A stretch of 64,000 nucleotides of DNA from assembly GCA_016712465.1 (NCBI GenBank), contig JADJQZ010000001.1, forward strand, positions 4,464,001 to 4,528,000, read 5' to 3'. Below are positions 9,534-17,595 of this stretch, piece by piece. Numbering within the stretch: the stretch's first letter is position 1; the number at the start of each line of letters is the position of its first letter. The position numbers were made by a program, and so were the translations under genes. This DNA is from Candidatus Obscuribacter sp. (GTDB taxonomy: Bacteria > Cyanobacteriota > Vampirovibrionia > Obscuribacterales > Obscuribacteraceae). The notes beneath the pieces are model-generated. The model was not told the DNA's origin, ran no database searches, and saw only the letters and a list, made by a program, of their open reading frames with translations.

Positions 9534-10721
9534 CTAAGCAACCTTTTCGTTCACAGGGGTTTCATTCTGCAACTGCAGGCTGGCTTCCATAATGCGCTCA
9601 TAGATATCGCGCACTTTGTCGGCTATTTGCGGGTCGGAGCAGCATCTGGAGACCAGCTCAATCACTTCGCGCTCTCTTACATGGTCGCGAGAAGGCAGAT
9701 TGAGTTCGTCTTTAAGGGCACCTACTTCCAGAGCCAGGGTGAGACGCTTCTCAAGTAAGGCGGCCACAGTGGCATCGATTTTGTCTACTTCCCGGCGAAT
9801 TGCTTTCAATTCACCAAGCAGAGACTCGTGAGCACTGGTGCGCTTCACATTCTTGACCTGAACCACGGCAGCCGGCTTGGCCGGTACCAGATGAGGGCTT
9901 CCGACGGTGCGTCCGACGGCATGGGCAATGGGCTCGATACTGCGGACGATATCGATCATGTCTTGCAGAGAAATGGCCTGGCGAGCGTCGGAAACTGACT
10001 TTGCCGGCTCAGGGTGACATTCGATCATGATACCGTCGGCGCCGCAGGCAACAGCGGCACGAGCCAGATCGGCTACCAGTTCGCTGCGACCGCAGGCATG
10101 GGACGGGTCGACAATTATTGGAAGATGTGTCATGTGGCGCAGAGCCACCACACCGCCCAGATCAAGCACGTTGCGGGTGGCGGAATCGTAGCTTCTGATA
10201 CCGCGCTCGCACAGGATGACATTTTTGTTACCACCGGCCAGGATGTATTCAGCCGCCATTACGAACTCTTCCAGTGTGGCGGAGAGACCACGCTTGAGGA
10301 TGACGGGTTTATTCAAGGTGCCAATGTGCTTCAGAAGCTCGAAGTTTTGCATGTTGCGGCTGCCTATCTGCAAGACATCGGCAACATGAACGGCAATGTC
10401 GGCCTGCTTCTCGGACATTACTTCGGTAATTATCGGCATGGAGTATTTTTTGGACATCTCAGACATGATTCTGAGACCTTCTTCACCCATGCCCTGAAAT
10501 GCGTAAGGAGAGGTGCGGGGCTTGTATACACCGCCACGGATGGCGCTCACGCCCTGACCATGCATGGCGTTTGCCACCTGGTCCATTTGCTCGGCTGATT
10601 CTACGGAGCAGGGCCCGGCTACGATGAGCAGGCTGCGACCGCCGCAGGTGACACCGCCTCCGATATCAACAATTGTACGTTTCTCGTTTTCATTCAGGGT
10701 GGCTTTGAGTTGGGTGGACAT
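9534..10721 (-). CDS. aroF: 3-deoxy-7-phosphoheptulonate synthase fused to chorismate mutase
   Basis: This enzyme condenses phosphoenolpyruvate with erythrose-4-phosphate to DAHP, the first shikimate-pathway step, and probably also converts chorismate to prephenate. Residues 25 to about 275 carry the beta/alpha-barrel synthase motifs of the AroA(Q)/KDO8P-synthase-like class: AGPCSVES, GGVYKPRTSPYAFQG, QIGSRNMQNFELL, LKRG and HLPIIVDPSHACG. Residues 305-390 form an AroQ-type chorismate mutase helix bundle (IRREVDKIDATVAALLEKR). The mutase is C-terminal here, whereas in the Bacillus enzyme it is N-terminal. A terminal mutase domain often acts as the feedback-inhibition site. The ATG has an AAGGAA ribosome site. 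The leader upstream contains an apparent attenuator rich in Phe, Tyr and Trp codons. Confidence 0.95.
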   Translation of the reverse strand: MSTQLKATLNENEKRTIVDIGGGVTCGGRSLLIVAGPCSVESAEQMDQVANAMHGQGVSAIRGGVYKPRTSPYAFQGMGEEGLRIMSEMSKKYSMPIITEVMSEKQADIAVHVADVLQIGSRNMQNFELLKHIGTLNKPVILKRGLSATLEEFVMAAEYILAGGNKNVILCERGIRSYDSATRNVLDLGGVVALRHMTHLPIIVDPSHACGRSELVADLARAAVACGADGIMIECHPEPAKSVSDARQAISLQDMIDIVRSIEPIAHAVGRTVGSPHLVPAKPAAVVQVKNVKRTSAHESLLGELKAIRREVDKIDATVAALLEKRLTLALEVGALKDELNLPSRDHVREREVIELVSRCCSDPQIADKVRDIYERIMEASLQLQNETPVNEKVA

Positions 10722-10819
10722 TCTATGGTTCCTTGTTTAGGGGTTAAAAGTCTGTGAAAGGTAGATAACTGGTCGGGCATTGCTCAGTGGGAGATTCTGT
10801 GAGGCTCTGAATTCCGGGC

Positions 10820-10855
10820 AAACAAAAGGACCGCTGCGTTTTACGCATGCGGTCC
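10820..10855 (-). terminator. Intrinsic terminator within the aroF leader
   Basis: On the transcript, GGACCGC pairs with GCGGUCC, and an inner UGCG/CGCA pair continues the stem past one bulge, around a short A/U loop. UUUUGUUU follows immediately (10827-10820). Because it lies before aroF and after the leader peptide, it acts as the attenuator's terminator rather than as the end of an upstream gene. Confidence 0.8.
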
Positions 10856-10884
10856 GCCTCGGGAATTCAGCAACGTGAATCAGA

Positions 10885-10935
10885 TCACCCCAGGCGAACC
10901 TCCATAAACCAGTAATAAAAACCAAAATTGCGCAT
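10885..10935 (-). CDS. Aromatic-rich leader peptide of aroF
   Basis: The reading frame encodes MRNFGFYYWFMEVRLG and ends in TGA. Six of 16 residues are aromatic, and residues 6-10 are Phe-Tyr-Tyr-Trp-Phe in a row. A purine-rich ribosome site (AGAGAAAGAA) precedes the ATG. The stop lies about 160 bases before the aroF start and about 30 bases before the terminator hairpin. The composition matches the three end products of the pathway that aroF feeds. The peptide itself probably has no function; its translation is the sensor. Confidence 0.75.
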   Translation of the reverse strand: MRNFGFYYWFMEVRLG

Positions 10936-11213
10936 TTCTTTCTCTATTTAATTTGGAGTGGATAGCACCTTTAATAGATGCGGACTTAAATGCAGATGCT
11001 CAATTAGTGTGGAGAGCAAAACCGCTTCACCAGAAACGGTATGCAGACATAGTAGGTGCACAATGGAATCGAGTCAAGTGTTTTTAAACTTGCGTAAACA
11101 GCCACCAATTCAGGGTTTGCCGGCCGACCGGCCGGTCAAAGTACGTTCCATATAAGGCAATTGTGGGAAGATGTTAGCTAGGATCTGCACAAACAAGGCG
11201 AGGACAACAGGCT

Positions 11214-12296
11214 GTGGGTGAGTTTGAAGACAAAACGAAGAAACAACGATTGCCCTCCATGCACGAAGGTTTACCGGCTCAGGCAAAGGGCATCTTCTCC
11301 ACGGCACCGGCAGGAAAACACCTGGCCGGACGTTACCGTCTGCTAGAGGAAATCGGCGCCGGCGGCATGGGAAGAGTCTTTCGTGCCCATGATCAGGAAG
11401 CCGACAAAGTGTGTGCCGTTAAGGTTATGCACAATCATTTAAAAGCCGACAGCACCAATACAATGCGTTTCGAGAGAGAAGCAAAACTGGCCCTTGCTCT
11501 CAAGCACAAAAACGTTGTGGAAGTGATGGACTTCGGGCTGACGGAAACTTCAGAACCCTTTATCGTCATGGAATACCTGGTGGGCGAAAGCCTCGGGGAT
11601 ATCATTCAAAATAAGGGAAGACTGGAGCTTGAAAGATTTGCGCCCATCTTTGCTCAGATTTGCAGCGGGCTGAGTTATGCCCATGCATCAAATGTGGTGC
11701 ACCGCGACATGAAACCAAGCAACATCATGTTACTTGTGACCAGCTTGTCGGAGCAAGGCAGTGAAGCAGAAGGAAAGGCAAGGGGCTCCAGAGAAGCCGC
11801 TGCCGGTCAGGAGCACGTCAAGATTGTCGACTTTGGCATCGCCAAGGCCTGTGGCACCACCGGCGATATCTGCCCCACCAGCGTAGCGGCACTGAGATCA
11901 CTAAAAGAAGGCAGCACCAATCTGGCACCGGATATGGCAGATTTGCTACAAAGTCTCACCCAACCGGGAGAAATCTTCGGCAGCCCGCTCTATATGAGCC
12001 CCGAACAATGCTACGGAGAGGAAGCCGATTGCCGCTCGGAAGTATACGCCCTGGGCTGCATGATGTTTGAAACTCTCACGGGCAGAGCCCCTCTGCGCGG
12101 GCGCAATGCCATGGAAACCATGCTCAAACGGGTGAATGAGAAGGCTCCTACCATGAACGAGGCGCTCGGGCACGAAGAATTCGACAGAGAAATTGAAGAA
12201 GTGATAGCCCGTTGCCTGGAGCGAGACCCGGGCAGACGCTACCAGACCGTGGCGGAACTGGGCGACACCCTGCAAAAACTGGCTCTTAGCAGCTAA
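11214..12296 (+). CDS. Hanks-type Ser/Thr protein kinase, soluble
   Basis: Transfers phosphate from ATP to Ser/Thr residues of unknown targets. It has a Gly-rich loop EEIGAGGMGRVF, catalytic Lys in CAVKVM, HRD at 163-165 (VVHRDMKPSN), DFG at 206-208, SPEQ in place of APE, and DCRSEVYALGCM. No membrane segment or sensor domain follows, and the protein stops at the end of the kinase fold. Two insertions are unusual: about 20 extra Ser/Glu/Ala-rich residues between the catalytic loop and DFG, and an activation segment of about 55 residues. The GTG start at 11214 has GAGG 12 bases upstream; an ATG at 11259 is an alternative. Confidence 0.9.
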   Translation: MGEFEDKTKKQRLPSMHEGLPAQAKGIFSTAPAGKHLAGRYRLLEEIGAGGMGRVFRAHDQEADKVCAVKVMHNHLKADSTNTMRFEREAKLALALKHKNVVEVMDFGLTETSEPFIVMEYLVGESLGDIIQNKGRLELERFAPIFAQICSGLSYAHASNVVHRDMKPSNIMLLVTSLSEQGSEAEGKARGSREAAAGQEHVKIVDFGIAKACGTTGDICPTSVAALRSLKEGSTNLAPDMADLLQSLTQPGEIFGSPLYMSPEQCYGEEADCRSEVYALGCMMFETLTGRAPLRGRNAMETMLKRVNEKAPTMNEALGHEEFDREIEEVIARCLERDPGRRYQTVAELGDTLQKLALSS

Positions 12297-12333
12297 AGCG
12301 GAATGCATGCCAGCACTATTCAGGTAGATAAGG

Positions 12334-12371
12334 AAGAGTGCAAGAAATTTAGCTAAATTTCTTGCACTCTT
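12334..12371. terminator. Bidirectional hairpin terminator
   Basis: A perfect 38-base palindrome (17-base arms AAGAGTGCAAGAAATTT around AGCT) sits between the convergent kinase and hemQ genes. TTAAGTTTT follows on the plus strand. It probably ends both transcripts; the T-tract is modest. Confidence 0.75.
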
Positions 12372-12420
12372 AAGTTTTCAGAAGCACAGTCCAGAAGCAC
12401 AGTCAAAGACTGCGCCCGAA

Positions 12421-13281
12421 CTAAGCCTTGGCCGTTTCCAGCACGTTCAAAGCCGGCACTGAATTGCCGTCTAGATAGGTAGGCAGTTGATCGAGAGAGA
12501 ACTGCACGCCGGAATAGAAATCACCGAAGTGACCGTACTTGGCGCTGGCCTCATCAAAACGCATTTCATAGATCAGCTTCTTGAACACAATCGGATCGTC
12601 GGCATAGAGATCGACGCCCCACTCATAGCTGTCAAAGCCGATAGAGCCGGAAATCACCTGGGTTACCAGACCATGATAGGTGCGACCAATCTTGCCGTGA
12701 TCGAGCATCAAGCGGGCCCGGTCGGCAAAGGGCAACATGTACCAGTTAACGTCTTCACCGCGCTTCTTGTCCATGGGATAGAAGCAAACATAGCGGCGCT
12801 GCGGGATGCGCGCCCAGAGACGACCGGCATTGTGGGGCACTTTCTCTTGATCTTTGACCATCTGATCGAAAGCCTGAATCCATTCCTGAGTGCCGGGCTT
12901 CAATTCCTGCTGGGCAAGGGCGGCGTGAATTTTACCGGTGGCATCATAGAGACCCAGTTCCAGTATGGAAACATAGGAGGTGGTGGGTTCGAGAAACTCG
13001 GTCAAAGGCAGTTTATCGACAACGGTCTGGGCATGAGCCAGCCCTTCATAGTTACGGCTGTAATGAGTGAGCATCAAGTCAGCGCGGTGACCGAGCATCT
13101 GAGCGAGGCCGACATCCGAATCTTCGGTGCCCTTGAGGGCTTCCAGCGCCTCTCTGGCTTCCTGTACTATCTCTTTACGCTCATCATCCGGCACAGAGTC
13201 CCAGGCAAGGCGGTCGAAGGCGAACATGCGGTGGAGAATCCACCAACCGTCCAAAGATTCCGGTACGTCGGGATGGCGCAT
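12421..13281 (-). CDS. hemQ: Coproheme decarboxylase / chlorite-dismutase-like heme protein
   Basis: HemQ (ChdC) oxidatively decarboxylates coproheme to heme b, the last step of the coproporphyrin-dependent pathway. The C-terminal half matches closely: RRYVCFYPMDKKRGEDVNWY with the catalytic-type Tyr168, MLDHGKIGRTY with the likely proximal His195, TQVISGSIGFDSYEWGV with Gln208, and YEMRFDEASAKYG. At 286 residues it is longer than most Bacillota homologues (about 250), the extra length being N-terminal. The ATG has AAGGAG 8 bases upstream. The Tyr argues for a true decarboxylase rather than a chlorite dismutase. No other heme-synthesis gene is visible nearby. Confidence 0.85.
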   Translation of the reverse strand: MRHPDVPESLDGWWILHRMFAFDRLAWDSVPDDERKEIVQEAREALEALKGTEDSDVGLAQMLGHRADLMLTHYSRNYEGLAHAQTVVDKLPLTEFLEPTTSYVSILELGLYDATGKIHAALAQQELKPGTQEWIQAFDQMVKDQEKVPHNAGRLWARIPQRRYVCFYPMDKKRGEDVNWYMLPFADRARLMLDHGKIGRTYHGLVTQVISGSIGFDSYEWGVDLYADDPIVFKKLIYEMRFDEASAKYGHFGDFYSGVQFSLDQLPTYLDGNSVPALNVLETAKA

Positions 13282-13326
13282 GAAATAGCTCCTTAAAACA
13301 ACGAGAACGACTTAAGCCTAAGGCAA

Positions 13327-13516
13327 TTACTTGGCAAGGGTGAGGAAACTAAGCAAGTCTTTGTATTCGAGCGCAACACTGCCGCTCTTGACACCCCAAC
13401 CGCTCCGTCGTTATCGGGGCAGCCGCCTATTTCTTTGATAAGGAACAGCGGCAGCGCTTGCATGCCCTCTATAATCATTAGCTCTGGCACTAAAATCTGC
13501 GTACGAGCCCGGCATC
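13327..13516 (-). pseudogene. Possible degraded gene fragment upstream of hemQ
   Basis: On the minus strand one frame reads protein-like sequence (LVPELMIIEGMQALPLFLIK, then GGCPDNDGAVGV). At a GGGG run near 13400 the neighbouring frame takes over with KSGSVALEYKDLLSFLTLAK and a stop at 13329-13327. Both pieces look like real protein, but neither frame alone is a gene. I cannot name the family. It may be the frameshifted end of a small protein once cotranscribed with hemQ. Confidence 0.3.
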
Positions 13517-13546
13517 AAGGTCTAAAATGCAGTACTGGCAAGGAAT

Positions 13547-13574
13547 ACGGGAAAGGCTTAACGGGAAAGGCTTA
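13547..13574 (+). repeat. 14-bp tandem duplication carrying the ribosome site
   Basis: ACGGGAAAGGCTTA occurs twice in direct succession (13547-13560 and 13561-13574), ending one base before the ATG at 13576. Each copy contains GGGAAAGG, so the gene has a duplicated Shine-Dalgarno-like element; only the second is correctly spaced. Confidence 0.8.
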
Positions 13575-13575
13575 A

Positions 13576-15066
13576 ATGAATATCTACGGCTTAAAAACCA
13601 AAAACAAACCGCTATCGGTAAAACTTTCCCAATTTTTTGCCCTCAGCCTCACAGCGTCGGTAATTGCAGGGTTTTCAAGCACATTTTTCTCGACCACGGC
13701 AGCCCGGGCGGAGAATAGTGCGGTCAGCCGCGCGCAGAAGTACAGAAATGACGGCAATACAGCCCTTGAAGCTGGCAAATACGCCAAAGCCATAACCGCC
13801 TTCGGTAGCGCCCTCAAACAAATGGACCAGGATGGTCAGAACTCAAGCCCCGAGTACCTTTCCACCCTTGTCCGCCTGGCCAGGGCGCACAAAGAGTCAG
13901 ACCAGCTGGACGCAGCCAGTCAGCGCATCAACGAAGCAGCTAACTTGGCTCGTAAACTGGGCAACGGCGACCCGGAGCTGCAAGCGACCTTCGACTCCAT
14001 CAATGCTCTCTGCAAACAAGTAGACATCGACACCCTCGGCACCGGCACCACAAATGCCCTCAAAAGCAATTCTTCCACTATGACCGTGGTGAAAGACTCA
14101 AGCGGCTACAAAGTAACCATTCGCACTCCCTCAAAATTCGAGAGTTCCACCGGCAACGACAAAGTAGACATGCTCGGGCTCGATCCCGTAGTCACCTTCT
14201 CTCTGGCGCAGGATTCTGATGGCACGGTGCGCGTCTACGACGTCAAAGGCATGCGCATGCACTCAGTCGAGAAAGCAATGTGGGTCAACTTCTTTGGCTG
14301 CCGCTTCGGACCGCAAAACGAACAGTCCTATCGCCCTTCCACTATCAGCGCCGGCAAGATGGGGGTAGTGAAAGAAGTCAGCCGCGATCTGCCGCCCCGC
14401 ATTTTCGCACCGGTGGCAGGCATTCTCGCTGCCATCAGTACCATGGGGCAGCCGGTGGATCCGCCTCTGCCTGCCTACACCGCTCCCATTGAAGCGGTCA
14501 GCAAAACTGAGCCGGCAAGCCAGACTGCAACCACCACAAGCCCACCGACGAGTCAAACCGAAGCCATTACAAAATCGGAGCCAATTGTACAATCCGAGAC
14601 ACCACCAGTATCTACCCCGGTTGTCCAATCCGAGACACCATCAGTATCTACCCCGGTTGTACAATCCGACACACGACCAGTATCTACTCCGGTTGTACAG
14701 TCTGAGACCAGCCCCACATCCAATTCCGCCGGTCAAACTCTGACAAGTGAGGAATCCAAGCCAACCCACAAAAGTGAGACCGGCACGCAAGACAAAGCCG
14801 CAGATAGAGCCGCCAGGCTTGAAGAAGAAAGAGCTCGTCGTGAAAACGAGCGCAAGCGGCGGGCAGAGGAACATGCCAGGCACGATGAAGAGCACAGGCA
14901 GGAACATTTGCGTCACGACAAAGACCACGACGATGACGATGACGACGATAAGCGCGACATGGAACGCGAAAAGGAACGAGAAGCCGAACGCGAAAGGGAG
15001 CGCAAGAAAGAGCGCGAAAAAGAGCTTCTGCGGGAGTCAGAAAAGCGCGACGACGATAAAGACTGA
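13576..15066 (+). CDS. Exported TPR protein with repeat and charged tail
   Basis: Residues 1-45 form a long-N-region signal peptide (cleavage likely after ARA). TPR-like helices follow (residues 50-150: NDGNTALEAGKYAKAITAFGSALKQ). A globular middle (about 175-300) is not recognised. Residues 310-390 are Ser/Thr/Pro-rich and include a 12-residue tandem repeat (VVQSETPPVSTP-like, three copies plus a partial). The last 100 residues are almost entirely charged (Arg/Glu/Lys/His/Asp with an eight-Asp run) and should be a disordered or single-helix tail. An envelope location is inferred. No function can be assigned. Confidence 0.75.
   Translation: MNIYGLKTKNKPLSVKLSQFFALSLTASVIAGFSSTFFSTTAARAENSAVSRAQKYRNDGNTALEAGKYAKAITAFGSALKQMDQDGQNSSPEYLSTLVRLARAHKESDQLDAASQRINEAANLARKLGNGDPELQATFDSINALCKQVDIDTLGTGTTNALKSNSSTMTVVKDSSGYKVTIRTPSKFESSTGNDKVDMLGLDPVVTFSLAQDSDGTVRVYDVKGMRMHSVEKAMWVNFFGCRFGPQNEQSYRPSTISAGKMGVVKEVSRDLPPRIFAPVAGILAAISTMGQPVDPPLPAYTAPIEAVSKTEPASQTATTTSPPTSQTEAITKSEPIVQSETPPVSTPVVQSETPSVSTPVVQSDTRPVSTPVVQSETSPTSNSAGQTLTSEESKPTHKSETGTQDKAADRAARLEEERARRENERKRRAEEHARHDEEHRQEHLRHDKDHDDDDDDDKRDMEREKEREAERERERKKEREKELLRESEKRDDDKD
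14585..14708 (+). repeat. 36-bp minisatellite inside the TPR gene
   Basis: Three 36-base copies (14585-14620, 14621-14656, 14657-14692) plus 16 bases of a fourth encode a 12-residue Ser/Thr/Pro repeat. The unit is a multiple of three, so copy-number change would alter the length of the linker without breaking the frame. Confidence 0.85.
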
Positions 15067-15117
15067 AGACTTAAGATTGGAAACTGAAGACTGCTTGCGG
15101 TGCAGTGCGTCTGAAAT

Positions 15118-16299
15118 CTAGAGGATGGCCTTGGGCAGATTTTTGACAAGCTCGTCAAAGGGATAAACAGTCAATAGAAGCGGCACAAAGGGAGTCAGGG
15201 TGGCAGCCGCAAAGGTCATGACATTGCCCTTGTCGATCAGGCAGACCTGCATTTCGCGCACCACGCTGTAACTATTGCCCAGGTCGGCAAGTGACTGTAT
15301 GTCGCCAGTACCAAGCAGTGGCTCATTGCCTCGCTCGCATCTTATCCACTTTTCGTGAAAGGCGGCCGTGTACTCATCGGCCAGAGCTCCGTATTGGAAG
15401 AGCCCAATGCGCTTGCCATCGAGCAACTTACCGGTGAAGGCCAGAAGCGGCGTCAAAAAGATGAAGAGCATGAACATGAGAGCGCCGGCAATCTCATATT
15501 TAAATGAAAACAAAGTACGCCCGTACCATAAAATCTGGTCGGCGAGAATGCCTGTCGCCTGCACACCAAAGGCAAAGGCAATGATGGAAAATCGCGCATG
15601 CCCGGTCGCAATGAAGGCCAGCCCACCTTTTTGATCAGGATGGGTGGGTCGGATGCTGAGTGAAAGTCTCGACAATCTGAAGAGGAAGAAACTCCAGAGC
15701 AAATAGCGCCAGAGCCAGCGCAGCCAGATGAAGCGAAGCAGCGGCTTGGCAAAATTGGCGTACCAGTACCAGGCCAGCGTGGGGGCATCGGTACTAGGCA
15801 GTTGCCGCCAGGAAGTGACTGTCGAATGCGGCATCACCTGCGCCTCGAACCAGACGGAACCAAAGGTGAAAATTAGCAATGCCAGCTCGACTAAATTCGA
15901 ATTACGCCAGCGCAAAGAAGAGCTTAAAAACTTATCCAGCTTCTCCAGCTCGGAAGCATCGATCAGATTTTCCCTGGCATGTTTGACCACCTGTAAAAGC
16001 CAGGGCTCTACCACAAACTCAGCCAGAATGAGCAGGGGCGGCACTAAAAGAAATCGGCAGACCTCGCTCAGATCGTGAGAAAAGGGAATCTTTACGGTAG
16101 AGCCAAAGCCCACACCCTGAACACAGGCCAGAACAAGAAGCGGCACATAGGTTATGAAGCTCATTACCACCACCCGGCCCCAGGCACCACGCAGATCAGG
16201 CTTCATAAGCCCGACCCTGTTTAGAAGGCGATAGACCAGTCCTCCAGCCAGGAAGGAATAATCAGATGCTTGCTCGTCAACTTTACTTTCTCTGGTCAC
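15118..16299 (-). CDS. Multi-spanning membrane protein of unknown function
   Basis: A 393-residue protein with about five or six membrane spans, among them VVVMSFITYVPLLVLACV near residue 45, FLLVPPLLILAEFVV near 85, LVELALLIFTFGSVWF near 135, YEIAGALMFMLFIFLTPLLAF near 265 and a terminal VMTFAAATLTPFVPLLLTV. A soluble segment with EYTAAFHEKWIRCERGN lies between the last spans. It resembles unnamed integral membrane proteins often annotated as hypothetical. The GTG start has AAGGA 8 bases upstream. It is the last gene of a minus-strand run shared with the FemAB and fusion genes. Confidence 0.7.
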   Translation of the reverse strand: MTRESKVDEQASDYSFLAGGLVYRLLNRVGLMKPDLRGAWGRVVVMSFITYVPLLVLACVQGVGFGSTVKIPFSHDLSEVCRFLLVPPLLILAEFVVEPWLLQVVKHARENLIDASELEKLDKFLSSSLRWRNSNLVELALLIFTFGSVWFEAQVMPHSTVTSWRQLPSTDAPTLAWYWYANFAKPLLRFIWLRWLWRYLLWSFFLFRLSRLSLSIRPTHPDQKGGLAFIATGHARFSIIAFAFGVQATGILADQILWYGRTLFSFKYEIAGALMFMLFIFLTPLLAFTGKLLDGKRIGLFQYGALADEYTAAFHEKWIRCERGNEPLLGTGDIQSLADLGNSYSVVREMQVCLIDKGNVMTFAAATLTPFVPLLLTVYPFDELVKNLPKAIL

Positions 16300-16355
16300 A
16301 CAAAAGTTCCTTTTCTCACATTACATCCGGACGGTAAGGTCTGAGAACCAAAAGG

Positions 16356-17570
16356 TCAGGTCAAGTTGGCCTGCTTGATGGCTTTGATAACAGCCCCGGC
16401 CAGGTCTTCTACGAAGTAATGCTCCTGGGCTCCAATGAAGCGCCTGACGTCGCCGCCGAACTGCTCCTTGAACTGCGAAAAACGAGCGTATTCATTATCA
16501 GGGGATCTAAACTGATCGTAGCCGTACATGTCGTATTCAACACAGCCCAGTGTCCAGGCGCTCTGCATGGCGGCCCACTGCAGGGCGTAACCGCTCATTG
16601 CTTCCCGCCTGCGCCCGCTCACACCGCCATATAAGTAAGTCGCACGCCTGCCGTACACCACCATCAGTAGTGCCCCAATCGTTTCTCCATCCAATTCGGC
16701 GAAGAAAAATCTGATTTGAGGAGCTAATGACGAAGTCTTACCGACAGCAGGCAAAGAATGGTCTCCTTCGCCGGTTAACGGGGAACCTGACAAATCGGAC
16801 GGCAAATCGGACGGCAAACTATCCTCAGAAAATGCCTCCACCAGGTCTTCAAAAAACTCAAAGGGTTCAACAAGAAAACCGTTGCGCACTCCCGCTTCCG
16901 AAAGCAAGCCATAGAAGCGGCGCAAGCTCTCAGGAGACCCGGCCGGCTCCTCAAGCACCCGCACACCCCGTTTGGCGGACTGGGCGATATTGTAGCGACC
17001 CTTATGCCGCATAGAGCTGAGGATGTCCTCAACCTGACCGGCTAAACTAACGAAGAGCGTCTCTTGCGGATTTTGATCGCTGAGGGAACGGCCAAACTCT
17101 CTGAGCAGCTTCGGCACCGGCAGCGGCAGTCGCGGTTCGATGCGGAAAGACATAACACCCAGTTTAGGGGCTAGCGATTCCGCCGCCTCCATAATAAGAC
17201 TGAGACCACGCCCGGCAAGCGCGGCATCAGCCCAGGGCAACACCGGTCCATCGGGTGCACTGAGGATGCCGGCACCATTGTTTCTAGGGGCGGTATAGAG
17301 CAAGGCACCACCGATAATATCACCGCCGCTTCGCAAAATGAGTTGCGTCACTCTCATACCCTGAGCCTGTTTCAAGCGAGCCCAATATAGACTCTGCATA
17401 AAGCCGCTTGCTTCAGACTGACTGACCAGGAACTCCCAGCGCTGTCCAGCAATAGAGAGCGGCTCAAGAAACTGGTCGAAAAGCACTTCCAGCCGGATGT
17501 CGGTATTATCGATGACAGCGCCAGGCAAAATAGCGCGAGCACCATCGGTCAATTGCGAGCAATCAGTCAT
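16356..17570 (-). CDS. FemAB-like peptidoglycan-bridge / GNAT-fold acyltransferase
   Basis: FemAB/FemX proteins use aminoacyl-tRNA or acyl-CoA to modify lipid II peptides or other envelope substrates. The two-lobed GNAT pattern is visible: FMQSLYWARLKQAQGMRV near residue 60, SSMRHKGRYNIAQSAKRGVRV in the middle, and AELDGETIGALLMVVYGRRATYLYGG with the late EYDMYGYDQF. A Ser/Asp/Leu-rich loop containing a duplicated LPSD unit lies between the lobes. The ATG at 17570 is preferred over GTG at 17585, which would overlap the AAGGAG site. It starts 25 bases after the upstream fusion gene stops, so the two are probably cotranscribed. The donor and acceptor are unknown. Confidence 0.8.
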   Translation of the reverse strand: MTDCSQLTDGARAILPGAVIDNTDIRLEVLFDQFLEPLSIAGQRWEFLVSQSEASGFMQSLYWARLKQAQGMRVTQLILRSGGDIIGGALLYTAPRNNGAGILSAPDGPVLPWADAALAGRGLSLIMEAAESLAPKLGVMSFRIEPRLPLPVPKLLREFGRSLSDQNPQETLFVSLAGQVEDILSSMRHKGRYNIAQSAKRGVRVLEEPAGSPESLRRFYGLLSEAGVRNGFLVEPFEFFEDLVEAFSEDSLPSDLPSDLSGSPLTGEGDHSLPAVGKTSSLAPQIRFFFAELDGETIGALLMVVYGRRATYLYGGVSGRRREAMSGYALQWAAMQSAWTLGCVEYDMYGYDQFRSPDNEYARFSQFKEQFGGDVRRFIGAQEHYFVEDLAGAVIKAIKQANLT

Positions 17571-17595
17571 TACGCCTGTTCTCACTCCTTAAACC

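Larger units (their letters stand above)
10807..10935 (-). promoter_or_regulatory. Aromatic leader-peptide transcription attenuator of aroF
   Basis: Read on the minus strand, the segment starts with a 16-codon leader peptide (10935-10885) rich in Phe, Tyr and Trp codons. Next comes an intrinsic terminator (10855-10820). An alternative helix can form between GGUUCGCCU inside the last leader codons (10900-10892) and AGGCGGACC (10859-10851), 9 pairs including one G-U. That helix destroys the 5' arm of the terminator, so it behaves as an antiterminator. An outer 9-bp repeat, CTGAATTCC at 10870-10862 with its complement at 10815-10807, clamps the terminator. The logic is that of trp/phe attenuation: a ribosome stalled at aromatic codons allows readthrough, while one reaching the stop codon masks the antiterminator arm. 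Confidence 0.8.

Noticed and set aside
10737..10925. A 62-codon minus-strand frame across the aroF leader
   Set aside because: It runs through the terminator and antiterminator in another frame. The short aromatic peptide with its own ribosome site explains the region better.
11118..11140. GC-rich palindromic stretch GCCGGCCGACCGGCCGG
   Set aside because: Overlapping GGCC repeats form many alternative stems, there is no T-run, and no clear regulatory context beyond lying before the kinase gene.
13470..13475. TATAAT about 100 bases before the secreted TPR gene
   Set aside because: No -35 element at a proper distance, and it overlaps the possible pseudogene fragment.
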